Of a stretch of DNA of 64,000 bases, positions 1 to 12,190 are shown piece after piece. The DNA comes from Emiliania huxleyi CCMP1516 (taxonomy: Eukaryota; Haptophyta; Isochrysidales; Noelaerhabdaceae), in assembly GCF_000372725.1 (NCBI RefSeq), contig NW_005201192.1, positions 369,470 through 433,469 on the forward strand. The letters run 5' to 3'. Each line of letters begins with the position of its first letter. Position 1 is the stretch's first letter. The translations under genes and the position numbers were made by a program. The notes beneath the pieces were generated by a model. The model had not been told where the DNA came from, ran no database searches, and saw nothing but the letters and a program-made list of their open reading frames with translations.

Positions 1-5
1 TACTT

Positions 6-77
6 TAGGCGCGGGGACGGCCTACGTCGCGGCCCTCTAGGCGCGGGGACAGCCTACGTCGCGGCCCTCTAGGCGCG
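6..77. repeat. 32-bp tandem repeat at window start
   Basis: Two adjacent 32-base units starting TAGGCGCGGGGAC, differing at one base, with the first bases of a third. The rest of positions 78-560 shows no gene that I can support. Confidence 0.8.
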
Positions 78-567
78 CACGCGCGGCCACCGCTGACGCT
101 GACGGACCAAGTTGCGTCAGCGATGGACACGTAGCCGGTGTCCAGAGCCACACGTACCACACAGGGCTACGGGTGTGTGACGACTCCTCAAGCCCTCTCT
201 CACACACATGACACACGCACACACCTCGATCCACGTCGATGCTCGACACGCGCGAGATAAACAACTAAAGTATTTTGACGAACTATGCCTGACCCTGCAG
301 TCGCGAGCTCAAACGCACCGGGCCCCATCACTCTTGCCCCATCATCGAAGCAAATCTGTGGTGCGGATCGGTGCAAACCCCAGCTGCGGTAGATCTTCAC
401 ACAGTAAAGCCAACGGGCCCCGCAGCGCGGCGTGCCGATACGCATCGAGCGCCCCCTCGCGCTCCCCAACCTGACACTTCCGGGGAGGCTCGAAGGGGGG
501 AAGCGCCGCGCGGGAGAGCAGCGAGCAGGACGACAGCGCGTGGAGCGTGAGCTCAGCGACCGCCTAT

Positions 568-3500
568 TCACGCCAGGGAGCATGAGTGGCCGCGTCCCTC
601 TACAAACCGCCAAAGCGGGAGCTCGGCCGTCGCCTTGGGTGGTACCTCGGCCCCAGCCGCTTGCGCGTTGTCTTTTCTCCACGCCGCGCGCCTACCCTCC
701 CAGAGGTCGTGCAGCAGCCAGAGCTCGTCGGGCGCCTGTGTGTAGCGGTACGTGTGAAGGGAGGGTACTTGTGTAGCAGCCACGTCTTCGTCGTTCGTTG
801 CCGAGAGGGCCGCGAAGCTGCAAAGCGCGACATGCGACTCGCCGCCGTCGCGCTCGGCCGCCTCGTCGACGGCGCGCACAGCGGCGAGGAGCGGCGCGGT
901 GAGGGCCGGCAGCAGAAGCTCGGCTGGAAGTGAGGCGGCCGCCGCCGCCTCAGGCGCGTCCGGCTGCGCGGGGCGGAGCGAGAGGAGGAGGGACGGTTCC
1001 CTTGGAGGAACTGCCACCGCCGCCGCATGGGTGGGAAGGGCGAGCGGCCCCGACTGGAAGAGGTTGCCTCCACGCAGCGGCAGTGAGAGCGGCTCTGCGC
1101 CATGCTCGGCCGCAGGGCCGCCCGCCATGCCCTCCAGCACTGGGGCAAGGGGAAGGAGCGCGTGGGCCACAGTGACGCACTTGTGCGAGCCGCTCTCCCC
1201 CCCGCCTCCCGGCAGCGCTGCGAGGGTCGCATTCAGCTCCACGAGAAGATGGACGTTCGCGACCGGCCGACGAGGCGCGTCGTGTGGTGGGAGGCGAAGG
1301 AGTAGCGTGCGATCTCGAGCTGCAATCTCCCAGGTGGCGCCCGCGCTGCTCCGCCCCACGGGCTTGCGGCAATCGACAGGGAGAGTCAGGATGTTGCCCC
1401 GGAAGGAGACACTCTCAGCAGCCGGGTCGGCGGACGCGGGAGGGGCGATGAATTCGACGAGTGCAAGGCGCAGCGTGCAGCGACTTACCTCACCCGAGCT
1501 GGGCAGTGGCACTGAGTTGATGTCTGCCAACACCAGCTCGTAGGTGTCTGCAGCTCCGCTCCCCACCGAAGCGGCTGACGCCAGCGGCGCGCCCCCGCCC
1601 AGCGCGCCGCCCACTCTCGGCACCAGCAGAGCGCCAAGGCTGTTGAGACCGAGCTGCGTCCGGTGTGCAAGCAACGCCGGCGTAGCGCCCGGCAGGACTG
1701 GCGCCTTGACTGGCGTGGTGCGGGCAGGCTTGACTGCTGCTGTTGGCTCGGGCGTCGGAAGAGGTTCGGGCGTAGGGGCGGGCCGATTGATCGCCGGATG
1801 AGGCGCCGCGCGCACAGTCGCCACGTTCTCGCTCGCCTGGCTCGTCGGCTCTGCGCTGGCCGGTGGCGGTGCCGGTGCGGGCGCCTCTATGGCGCTAGCC
1901 GGCGCCACCGTCACGACGCTGCCCACCGCAGAGACACCCCGTTCGTCCCTCCGACGCTGCCGCGTGGCGTTCACCGGAGCCTTCTCCGCGACCTCCGCTG
2001 CCTCAACCTCGTCGTCGATTTCGCGCAGGGCTTCGAGACCAAACACTGACATCGTGATTTCGGCCACCTTGACAGTGGGAGGATGTGCGGTGAGGGCGAG
2101 ACGGCAAGAGTAGCGGCAGACACGGACCGACCTAGTGAGGGCTAAGAGAGGGACAGACAGGGTGGAGCAGCAGCCGTGGGAAGAGTAGAGAGATGAGAAG
2201 GCAACATCAGTGGCTGGGCTCCCACACCTTCTCGCCATCTCCGTCGTCCGCCTAGGAAAGGGTCGGGTGAGGTGAACGTCTCACACGCTAGGGAGGGGCA
2301 AAGCCCGCGCGCTCGTCCGCCCTGACGTCGAGCTTGGCGCGGGTGAGCTCGCGGTTGGCGTCGAGCAGCGCCTCGAGCGAGTAACGTGCGAGCCCGAGCT
2401 CCTCCTCCTTCTTACTGTCCTTGGAGGTAGCCGTCAGCACAAATTGCACCTAAGGGACGCGTCGGTGGACGCGTTTGATGGATGGGTCAACGCGTCGTCG
2501 ATGCGGCCCCTCGGCGCACCTCCGAGTCGGACTCGTCTTCAGAGGCGAGGGCCTTCACCATCGCCGCGCGGAGGGGGCCGCCCCGCGCGAGTGAGTAGCG
2601 CTTCTCGAATGGCAACTTGGCGACCCCCGACTTCGCATCGACGCTACCCCGCGGCGCCTGGTCGACGTGCGCACCGAGCACGTCGACGCTGCAACCCAAC
2701 GTCGACTTCTTGCCCAATAGCTTGAGCTTATCGCGCGCAGCCGCTGAGGTGACACGCGCACTCTCGAGTCGCACCTCGAGCGCTCGCTCCGCCGCCGCCG
2801 CCCGCGCGTGCGCGCTAGCAAGCGCTGCCTGGCCCCGCAAGGTCATAGTGAGGGTTCCCACGGACTGACCCTGCGTGTTGAGGACCTTCAGGTCTTGCCT
2901 ACTCACAGCACGAAGGGGAGATCGTGCCTCACTAGCCCTGTCTGCTAAGAGTGCGAGGTCATACCTCAGCGGATCGGTGGCCCCCGCGGCGACGAAGCCG
3001 CCGAGCGGGTAGCGGCAGAGCCCCACCTCCACGTCCGCGCCAGAGGCGGGGTCCCTCTGCATGACGTGCAAATGCACCTCTCCGTCCTCCTATGGGCGTG
3101 ACAGTCATTTGCTATGAGCGTAGTGTGGTTGCCCACGACACAACGCCGGCACAGCCGCCTCGTCGGTGCTGCTCTGGGCCGCAACGAGCGCGACTGCCAG
3201 CGGGGAACGGGCGTCGCAAGCATACCGTTGCTCGAAACCGAGTTGCATTGCCGTACCGGCGCGCGGCGTCGCCTCCGCTGTGCGCGCCTACAGCGACCGC
3301 GTCACACTTACAGCCATTGTAGCATGCAAGCCGATGGTTCTCGCCCTGACGCGCTTCGTCGGCGCCGAGCACGTCAACCGTCACCCACGTGGGCCATGCG
3401 CGCGGCGCCTCGAGCCGCAGACCACTCAGGCCGAGCGAGAGGTTGGTAGCAGCGGCCGCCACGCGCATTGCGCGCAGCGCTGCGAGCGCGCGGACACTTG

Positions 3501-6500
3501 CCGTGATTGCGCCAACCTCGACGCCTTTTGCGCCTACAGCTCAGTCAACCTCGCGTGATCTAGGCGATCCCCGTGATTGCGCCGGCTTCAGCCTATTGCG
3601 CCGAGTAGCTGTAGCTGGGCCGCCTCGAGGTCGTACCCCTTGTTCAGAACCTCGCGCAGCGAGATGCGTGCAACGCCCACCTCTGTCTTTCCTCGCATTG
3701 CATGCAGTACAACCTCGGGCGCCGCGGCGTCGGGCGAGGCGAGGCCGGCAGTGAGAGCACGCGCCAACTTCGAGCCCTGCCGCACGTCGAGCTGCTTCGA
3801 CCAACTGATCGGGACGGCACCTCCAGCGGCGGGAAGAACGGACTCGCTGCGCGCCGAGAAGCAGCTCGCCACATCGATGAGCAGGCTCACGCCCTCCTTC
3901 CCCTTGGGCGGCTTCTTGAGTTGGAGGGGGCCAACCTTGAGCTCGACCTCCGATGCCTCCAGCTCGGCCTCGATCTGGAGCATGGGAGTGAGCGCCGCTA
4001 TAGAGCACTCGAGCTCGCCCACCTAAGCGGCGGGCGGAAAGGGCTTGCGATCGGCCGCGGCGGCGCGGCGTGGGGCCCCTCTCCTTGCGGGATGGGCGGC
4101 AGGGATAGCACAACCTTTCTGGAGGACTTGCCCGCCGTGACGTCCAGGACGAGCGACGGCTGGTCGCGGCCCTGCTCGAGCAGCTCCTCCAACTCGTAGC
4201 TCGCAACGCCCAACTCGACCTCGCCGCCGGCGGCGTCGAAGCCGAGCACGGCAAAGAGCACCTCAGAGTCGTCCTTCCGGTCGGTGGTCCGCATCGCCTC
4301 CGTCACCGCCGCTCGGAGCTCTGTGTCGCGCCCCATGGGGTAGCTGTGGTCGAAGGAGAGTGCAGCGGCACCACTCTGCAGAGGGACAGGCTCCGAGCGA
4401 AGCGGCTCGTCCTCGCCGGGCAGGTCGAGCTCAATGCAAACGCTAACGGCCGCGCTGCTTCCGGTGAGCTTGAGGGAGGATAGGGCAATGCGCAGATCTC
4501 CAATTCCGGCGCTGGCCACATCGACCTTACTGCTAGCTCCGCCAGAGGGCGGCGCAGCAGTGGGCTCTGCGGTGGTCGAAGCCAAAGGCACCTCAGTAGC
4601 AGGAAGAGGAGCAGCAGGAGCAGCAGGAGCAGCAGGAGCAGCAGGAGCAGCAGGAGCAGCAGGAGCAGCAGGAGCAGCAGGAGCAGCAGGAGCAGCAGGA
4701 GCAGGAGCGTCGGTGGAGGGTCCAAGCGTGGATGCAGTCGCAGCAGCTTTCACCTCAGTGGCAGCGGCGGATGGTGTCGCAGCTAACGTCGAGGCGGTGG
4801 GCGCCGCTTTGGTAGCTTCTGCCGGCGGCGCCTGAGCATTGGCGGGCACCACCGCCCCCGCACGGCCCGCAATTGCCCTCATCGCAGCCAGCGCCGAGAT
4901 CGCCACCGTCAGCTCACCCACCTTGGCGCCTGCCGTGTCGAGGACAGGCAGCGGCACGGCGGCGAGGTCGGCCTTGTCGTCATGGAGGAGGCTGCGCAAA
5001 CTGTAGGCGGCGGCACCGACCTCCCGCGCCTCCTCGCCCGCCTTCTCCGTGACCAACACGTGCAGCCTCACCTCCGAGTCGCCTCGCCCCTCGCCGTGAG
5101 ACTGGAGTGCCGCTGCGAGTGCCGCCGCAACTGGAGTACCGTCACCCACGTCGAACGTCTTTTGGTAGTCGATCTGGCACTTCTTTCCCGCTGGTGCAAG
5201 GGGCGTGCCCAAGTCGCGCAGCACCGATGCGCCTATATAGGTATCAGACACACGTCGCTCAGGTCTCGGCGTAGGTCTCGAAGACCCAGATATCGAAGCT
5301 CCGCGCGCCACTCTTGGACCGCTTCTTCTCTCCGGGCAGCTCCACTGCCAGCTGCGCTGTGGCGCGCCTTCGAGAGACGCAAGGAAGGATTTTGAGGGCA
5401 AAGTGGACGACCGGTGGATCAGAGTGTTGGGGTGAGCGCACCCTTTTGTCAGAGTGCTCTTGGCGGCCCCCTTCTTCGCAAGGACTCCCTTGACGAGGGT
5501 GAGCTTGCCGACCGACACTTGGACCTCAGTCGCGCTCGCAGGCTTCTCGGCGCCTGATGGCGCGGCAAAAGCGGCCGACCCGGCCCCGACCTCCGCTTGC
5601 ATCGCTCGCAAAGTTTCGAGGACGGCAAGCGAGCCTGTGAGGTGGCCGATGACGCCTCCGGCCCCGCCGTTTGCACGCACCTCCATCTCGCTGTCCTCGA
5701 GGTCATTGCCCCGCTGGAGCAAGGACTCGAGGTTGAGAGTGGCGATGCCCAGCTCCTCCTCCGCGCCACCGTCCGCGCCGACGCACAGCAGAACGAGGAG
5801 GATGTCTGAGTCCTCCCTCGCCTAAATCACTTAATCAACTCTCATGGAACACCACCGCATCAGAGTACCGTATCCGAGTCCCCGACGCGCCGGAGAGCGG
5901 ATCGCCTCGGCCACCGCCGTGTGCAGGTTGGAGCCGTGGTGGCAGGCGTACCCGTGCTCCCAGGAAATTTGCGCGACGCCGTCCCCAAATGGTGCCGGGC
6001 CACTCCGGAGCAACGGGTCGTCGCCCGGCAGGTCCACCTCCACGACCAGTGCGCCGCCCGGCGGCACGCGTGACGCAGCCTCTGGAAGAAGCGAAGCGCC
6101 GCTCAGCCGCACCGTCAGCTTTCCACCGCCCGACGCCGAACCAACGTTGGACGCCGAAGCCTCAGCCACGGGCTCAGGCTCAGGCACGCCAGCCAGCCGA
6201 CGCAATAGCGGCAAGCCCGCGAGGCGCATCACTGCCGAGCCGAGATGCTGCGTTGCGTCTGCAGAGCGATTGTCCGACGAGCTGCCGACGCCGGCTCGCA
6301 CAGTGAGAGGTATCTCAGCGGTGGCGCCGCGTAGCGAGAGCAGCGCCGGGAGGAGGGCCTCCGCGGTCGCGTAGACGGCGGCGGGGGCGCCTCGCTTCCC
6401 GTCGATGGCGAGCGTGAGGGTGACGACGGCGTCGTCGTGCTCGAGAGTGGGGAGCTGCGCCGCCATTGCCTTAATTGCAGGAGTGGGTGGCCCTCACTGA

Positions 6501-7500
6501 CTATCAAGAGCACGGGGCTACGTGTTTGATCATCTAGGCGCGTGCACCTTGCGCAGTCGGCTCTTTGACTCGCACGGGAAGATGGCGGACCAACCAGAAT
6601 CTGCGTGGAGCGACTTGTCGAGCCGGAGCGGTGCCGGCGTGCTCTGAGGCTCGAGGCCGAGAATGTCCAGCGTCGCACGGAGCGCCGGGACCTTGGCCTT
6701 CCCCGCTGCTGCCGCCGCAGCATCCAGCGAGAGCGACATCAGCGACACGACGAGCGCTTCGGTCGGAGCCGCCCGCTCCGCGGCTGCCGCGGCAGCGGAA
6801 GCGGCGGTGGATGGGACGGGCGAGGCGGGGGAGGACGGTGCTGCAGCAGTGGCGGCAGCGGCCTGCTTGGGAGGCTCTTCTCCGTCTGGAGGAGGAGGGG
6901 CGAGCGCCCGCATCGCTGCGATCGCGGCGACCGACACAGTGAGTGTTCCGACTGGCGCATCACCGGAGGCGCTGCGGATGGGGAGGGAGGCTCCGGAGGC
7001 ATCCTTGCCCCCAGCGAGGAGAGCCTCGAGGGATAGCTTTGCCAGCCCGATCTCTGTGCCCGCGTCCTGGCAACAGCGGCGCGATCAGGGGTCGGGGGGG
7101 GGGGGGGGGGGGACTGGATCTTGCAAAACGATCACCATGAATGGGTGCGAGTTTGGCTGGCAGGTGTGTCGGCTTCCTGCCCACTGCCGTCGGCGGCCAG
7201 CACCACAAACAGAATCTCGGAGTCAGCCTCCTCCTCGGTGGCGAGTGCCTCGGCGAGCGCCTCCCGCAGCGGCGTGCCTGGCCCACACTCGTACGCCTGG
7301 TCGAAGCCGAGTGCCGCACTGCCCTTGCGTAGTTTGACTGGCTTGCTTCGCAGTGGCACGTCCTCCCCCGGCATGTCCACCTCCACAGTCACCGATTCGT
7401 GCGGCGCCGCGGCCGCATTGAGCGAGAGCGTGCTGAGTCTGACGCGGACGACGCTCGCCGCCGCGCCCGCGCTCGACTTGCTGCGCAGCAGGGTCGACAT
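568..7500 (-). CDS. Giant protein with tandem RPGRIP1/RPGRIP1L-type C2 domains (multi-exon)
   Basis: A chain of exons in one direction encodes about nine repeats of one ~150-200 residue module. Each module has a beta-rich start, a core like VELDLPGEDxPLRSxPV, a stretch rich in AxxEAxxSxxxxDSEVLFxVL, a motif ELGVAxxxLExLLxxGRD, and a tail like VGELTVAISALAAMRAI. This order and the tail match the C-terminal C2 of RPGRIP1/RPGRIP1L (NPHP8), scaffolds of the ciliary transition zone. Modules lie near 7500-6870, 6760-6260, 6150-5590, 5560-4850, 4545-4080, 4005-3450, 3440-2850, 2800-1990 and a divergent last one at 1560-900. Linkers are Ala/Pro-rich. The ATG at 7498-7500 opens directly into module 1. 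A clear GT-AG intron runs from about 6551 to 6472. Other introns (about 7075-7150, 5823-5867, 5235-5450, 2450-2500) are less exact. No coiled coil is visible, unlike animal RPGRIP1L. The family is recognised by pattern; the ciliary role is inferred. Confidence 0.65.
4612..4706. repeat. GGAGCAGCA-type coding microsatellite
   Basis: A pure trinucleotide-multiple array of GCAGGAGCA units. On the minus strand it encodes an Ala-Ala-Pro linker between C2 modules 4 and 5 of the giant C2 protein. It stays in frame, so length changes would only alter linker length. Confidence 0.85.
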
Positions 7501-7886
7501 ATGGTGATACGAAGCGTTCGTTCGTTACCTCTGCTCTTCTATTTGTGTCACGCCGCGCAGATGCGCCTTTTTGTTTCTGTTGCTTCCGAGGACTGGTGAA
7601 ATTCTGTAAATTCTTTTACAATATACGCACAATTCTTTTGAACTCGGCTTCGCCGGCTGCCGAATGTTGGCACGCTGCGCGCTGCTCCTCGCCGCCAGCC
7701 TTCCTCTGGCAACTTCGCGCGTGCCAGTGACGCCACTGCGCCGACGCACACTGCTGCAGGTCCTCCGCCGCCTGACGCTCGATGCGCCCGACTTTCGCGG
7801 TGCGCCGCTCGCACACGCAAAACAGACGGGTGTGCAAGCGAGTGCTGCAGGGAGAGTGTGCAGAGCGGTTCGAGTTCAGCGCGTAT

Positions 7887-8010
<124 letters not shown>

Positions 8011-8040
8011 ACCCACCACACTCCCCACCTCACCAACACC

Positions 8041-11018
8041 ATGAGTCTTCGAGGTGCGAGCCAAGTAGCCTACAGCTGCGTTGCCCCAGTTGCTGCTGCC
8101 TGCCGGTAGCAAGCTGCGCCTGTTGCTAGGCGACGAGCTGTCGATCGACATCGGCGGATCGCTCGCCAAGGTGGTGCTCTTCCAGCCCTCGCCGCCGCCC
8201 GAGGATGGGCAGCGGCCACGCCTCTGCCTCGGTAGCCAGAGTAGCAGCAGAGTAGCAGCGGAGTAGTAGCATAGGTAGCAGAGGCAGTAGCAAAGGTGTT
8301 AGAGGCAGAAGCCAGAGGGAGGTAGCAGCAGCGGCGGCGGCATCGGCAGCAGCGGTGTGTCCAGACCGCTGCACCAGCCCGCGCGCGCCGCCGCCTCGCA
8401 GGCAGCCCACGGCTCGACGCCGAGCTGGACGCGCTGCTCAAGCAGAGCGGAGAGCGCGAGCTGTCGATGTGCCGACCCCGCGCCTCCCGCCCCGCGCCTT
8501 CTACTGCCTACCCGGGTAGCTACCTATGCCACTGGCGCACCTGTGCCGACCCCGCGCCTCCTACTGCCTACCCGGGTAGCTACCTATGCCACTGGCGCAC
8601 CTGTGCCGACCCCGCGCCTCCTACTGCCTACCCGGGTAGCTACCTATGCCACTGGCGCACCTGTGCCGACCCCGCGCCTCCCGCCCCGCGCCTCGGCCCT
8701 GGCACCTCGGCCCCACACCTCCAGCCCCGCACCGGAGAGGGGTGCACCTCCGCCTCTCCCGTGTTGACGTCCCCGCCCGCCCCCTCCTCCAGGTACGTCC
8801 CTCAGCTGGGCGGCAACCTGCACTTCTTCTGCTTCGAGTCAAAGCACGTGGCAGCCGCCGCCGCCTTCCTCGCAAAGCGTCCGGCGCGGCAGCCCTGATG
8901 GCGGCGGTGCGGCCACATCTCCTCCCCTGAGCCGTCCCGGCGCCCCCGTGCAGGTGTGGCAGCCTCGCAGGCAGGTGGTGATGCGCGCGACGGGCGCCGG
9001 CTCGTACAAGCACCAGCACGCCCTCGGCGAGCTCCAGCCGAGAGATGCGGCCGAGAGATGCGGCCGAGAGATGCGGCCGCGATGGCGCCCGAGGGCGGGT
9101 CTCTTCAGCGCGGTGTGCGCGCGGCAGGCGGGATCGGCGTCCGGCTCGACCTCTCGCTCGACGTCGACTGCATGCTCTCGGGGCTCAACTTCCTGCTGCA
9201 CCAGCTGCCTCGGCGCCGGAGTAGCGCCTCCCCGAGCCTCGCACGCTCGCTCGCCTCACAGGCCCTGCGCCTCTGCTCGCAGGCCCGACCTCTTCACGGT
9301 GGCGATGCCCGAGAGCATGACTCCCCTCGCCACGCCAGGCGCCTGCCCCGCCGCCGCAAGCCCCGCGACAGCGCGAGCCCTCCAGAGGCCGGCCCCTCGA
9401 GGTCTCTAGGCGCCTACCGCGCCGCCGTCGAGGGGGGATACGCCGCCGTCGCGCACCCACCAAAGGAGCGCACACTCCGCGCGCCTGCCCCCGCGCGAGC
9501 TGCTCCCCGCCCGAGCTGCCCCTCCCCCGCTCGACGGGACTCGCCGTCTCACCGAGGCGCGCACCGCCCCCCCCCTTCCCCCTCCGGCAGGACTACATCT
9601 ACGTCTCCGTCTCGACTGAGACGGTCGTCCTCGAGGCGAAGAGCGGCGCAGGTGCCCATCCGCACCCGCCGGGCGGCGGCACGACACGGCACCGGCGCGC
9701 CTCCCCACGCGTCCCTGCCGCACGCGTCGCAGGCGGTCGGCCAACCTTCCGGCGGCTCGGCGCGTCGAGTGTCGGCGGCGCCACCTTTTGGGGCCTGGTG
9801 CGGCTGCTGACTGCTTGCGAGACGTTCGACGAGGCGGCGGGCGGCGATGCGGAGGCGCCGCAGCCCTGGACACGCGTCCAGCGGCCCGTCCGCCCGCCGC
9901 GACAGGTGATACGCCTGACGGAGATGGAGGGCGCCTGCTCCACCAACGTCGACATGCAGGTGGGCGACATCTACGGCAAGGCTGCAGCCTCGAGCCGCGG
10001 ACTCGGCCTCAAGTCGGAGGCGAGTGGGAGCCCGAGCTGACCAGAGATGAGCAAGGGGGGGGGGGGGGGGGCTCACTCGGAGGGGGAGGCAGCGCCCGAG
10101 ATGTGCCCGAGGGCGTCCGAGAGTGAGCGTGACTCGGCGGGCGCAGCTCGCTCGCCTCGCCTCGCCTCGCCTCGCCCCAATCTCGCGCTACTGCCTCTCC
10201 CCCCGCAGGTGATCGCCGCGTCCTTCGGCAAGGTTGTGCTCGAGCGGCGCGGCCCGATGTTCTTCCTGCGCTACCTGCGCGCGCTGCTGCGGCACTACGA
10301 GGAGGGCTTCTGGCTGGTGGTGCTCTTCGTGCTCACCTCGCTGCCCGGACTGCGAGAGGTGTCGCGCATCCTCGGCGTCGTCCGCTTTGCAGAGCGCCGC
10401 GCCGCCTCGGCGAGCGGGGGGCGCCCGCTGCTTGCTGCGCGTTGCGGTTGGCGCGAGCGCGGTCGGGCTGCACGCGTATAGGTGAGCATGTGCGGAAACT
10501 ACGCGGCGCACGACGTCGCGCTCTCGCTGCTGCGGATGGTGTCCAACAACATCGGCCAGATCGCGACGCTGTACGCGCAGCAGTCGGGGCTGCGCCACAT
10601 CGTCTTTGGAGGCGCTTTTGCCCCGCGGAAGTTCCACTCCCCGCCACTCCGCCCCCACCCCACTGGCACAACCGCCCCGCACGCCCCTCCGCAATCACGC
10701 GCCCCGCAGGCTCCTTCATCCGCGAGCACCCTTACACGGTGGCCACCATCTCGGCGGCGGTGCACTACTTCTCCCGCGGAGAGGCGCAGACGACGCCTGT
10801 CCCTCCTTTCTCCTTCGCCCCCTCTAATCTCGCTCGGCTGTCTCCCCCCCCCCCCCCCGCAGGTCCAGCCCCTCTTTCTGAAGCACGACTGCTTTGTCGG
10901 CGCCATCGGTGCGCACCTCAAGGGGCGCGAGAGCGACGCGGCGGCGCACGGGGGCGCGGCGCACGGGGGGCGAGAGGGAGGGCACGAGCAGCACCAGCCG
11001 CGCGAAGTTTCGAGCTGA
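8041..11018 (+). CDS. Type II pantothenate kinase (eukaryotic PanK), multi-exon
   Basis: The product would phosphorylate pantothenate with ATP, the first step of coenzyme A synthesis. Ordered exons carry family landmarks: IDIGGSLAKVVLF (phosphate-binding start, ~8141); GGNLHFFCFESK (~8811); RATGAGSYKH (~8986); a stretch ending CMLSGLNFLL (~9170); VGGATFWGLVRLLTACETFDEA (~9772-9838, only partly quoted elsewhere); STNVDMQVGDIYGK (~9937); AASFGKVV (~10215); LLRMVSNNIGQIATLYA (~10528); FIREHPYTVATISAAVHYFS (~10718); and FLKHDCFVGAIGAHL (~10875). One donor at 9027 is GC. The 5' end is uncertain: no ATG is in frame with the first exon, so a short upstream exon is likely. After FGKVV the exon continues into ~40 residues with a hydrophobic run before the next conserved block, which other PanKs lack. 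No DUF89 domain is seen. Stop is at 11016-11018. Confidence 0.85.
8496..8690. repeat. Exact 60-bp tandem repeat inside a PanK intron
   Basis: Three consecutive copies of a 60-base unit (containing CTACTGCCTACCCGGGTAGC) in perfect register lie in the intron upstream of the GGNLHFF exon. Near-identity suggests recent expansion or gene conversion. Confidence 0.9.
9038..9082 (+). repeat. GAGATGCGGCC intronic tandem repeat
   Basis: Three copies of CCGAGAGATGCGG lie just inside the GC-donor intron that starts at 9027. Similar repeats occupy GC-AG introns of other genes in this window. Confidence 0.85.
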
Positions 11019-11466
11019 GCGGTGCAGTTGGCGGCTGAGGCGGAGTGAGGGAGAGAGAACCGTAGAGAGAGAGGACGGAGAGAGAGATCCGAGCCACTAC
11101 TAGAGCCGATTAGCGGTTGTTTACGACGACAGCAAATTCACACTTAAAAAAATGTTTACGCGCATTAGCCGTTCAACGGCTAAAACGCGTAAAAGCCGTA
11201 CGCGAGGCATTTTGTTGCATCTCGGATCTCGGAGAGAGAGTACGGAGAGAGAGTCAGACATGCCAAGACGCAGAGAGCGGGATCCTGCTAAAGAAGCACA
11301 CAGCGACGAATGCGGCACCGGCGACGTATGGCAGGCTGGTCATGACGCAGTTATAGGGTGTTGTGTGCCGTCAGAGTGACTCTCTCTGTGTCAGGGATAC
11401 GGCTTTAGTCAGGGCCGTCCATCAGAGCTCCAGCGCATGCAGTAAGCTCGGAGACACCCCATTAGC

Positions 11467-11476
11467 GCGGCTCGAC
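11467..11476. repeat. Target-site duplication, left copy
   Basis: GCGGCTCGAC directly precedes the 507-bp terminal-inverted-repeat element. The same 10 bases follow it at 11984-11993. The relative near 52090 carries this site once. Confidence 0.85.
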
Positions 11477-11983
11477 TTAGGGTACCCCTAGGCTTAAAAG
11501 GGTGGGCCCTGGGGCGCCTGCGGCTTAAACGGCTTCAAACCTGCCATGGCCGGTTGATGGCCGGTTTTAAGAGCTGCTGGGCCGCCGATTCCTTAAACGG
11601 TCTTAAACGCTTAAACGGTGCGGGAGAGCTCCCGAGGTCGATGGTCCGGGAGGCTCCCCGGTAGACGCCGGAGGCCGGGAAGCTGGCTGGGGCTACAGTC
11701 AGCCGTAGCACGCGTCCCCTATGCGAGTATGGCTCCTGCCAGTGCACCAGACTTACAGATGTGTCTTCAGTGGCGGGTTTGTGCCTAAATAACGGCAGTA
11801 TTGGAGAAACCGGCGCAAAACCCAGCGACGCGCGTGCCGGTGAGGCCGATTTTCTTAAACGGACTTAAAAGAGGGACCCCCCGTGCCTGCAATCTCTTAA
11901 ATGACAATTTGAGCCCCAAAACCTCCTCATTTCTTAAAAGGTCTTAAAACAATCCGGCCCTCAGAACCCTAGGGGTACCCTAA
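11477..11983. mobile_element. 507-bp MITE with 16-bp terminal inverted repeats
   Basis: Begins TTAGGGTACCCCTAGG and ends with its exact reverse complement. It is flanked by a 10-bp direct duplication. The interior carries at least nine CTTAAA or TTTAAG motifs in both orientations, a likely set of subterminal protein-binding repeats. No ORF of note. The 9-10 bp duplication would fit a Mutator-type element, but that class assignment is inference. Confidence 0.85.
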
Positions 11984-12052
11984 GCGGCTCGACCTCTTTG
12001 AGTCACTGCCTTCCCGGCGGTTTGGCTGTACCTGTAGAGCCTCTACAACAAA

Positions 12053-12190
12053 CTCTACACAGCAAGAGAGCGCCATCCTTGATCGCCGTGCAAAGCTCGC
12101 TTCCAAGCTCTCACGCCGCGCGTAGGGCCCTTAGGGGCCTAAAGAACACAACCCCCTCTCCCTCTTCTCCCAGTAAGCTAAAAGTACGTA
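12053..12190 (+). mobile_element. 5'-truncated retroelement 3' fragment inside the hAT-like element
   Basis: Nearly identical to 34900-35020 and, in translation, sharing the pattern AVQSSLPSSHAARRALRGL. It sits between two copies of ACAGCAA in the CTCTAC-rich part of the host element, which is continuous in the 255-bp copy at 51336. Truncation at the 5' side is typical of non-LTR insertion. Confidence 0.65.

Noticed and set aside
4303-4725. Minus-strand frame with a long poly-Leu run
   Set aside because: It is an alternate frame of the GCAGGAGCA repeat; the Ala-Ala-Pro frame continues into C2 modules on both sides.
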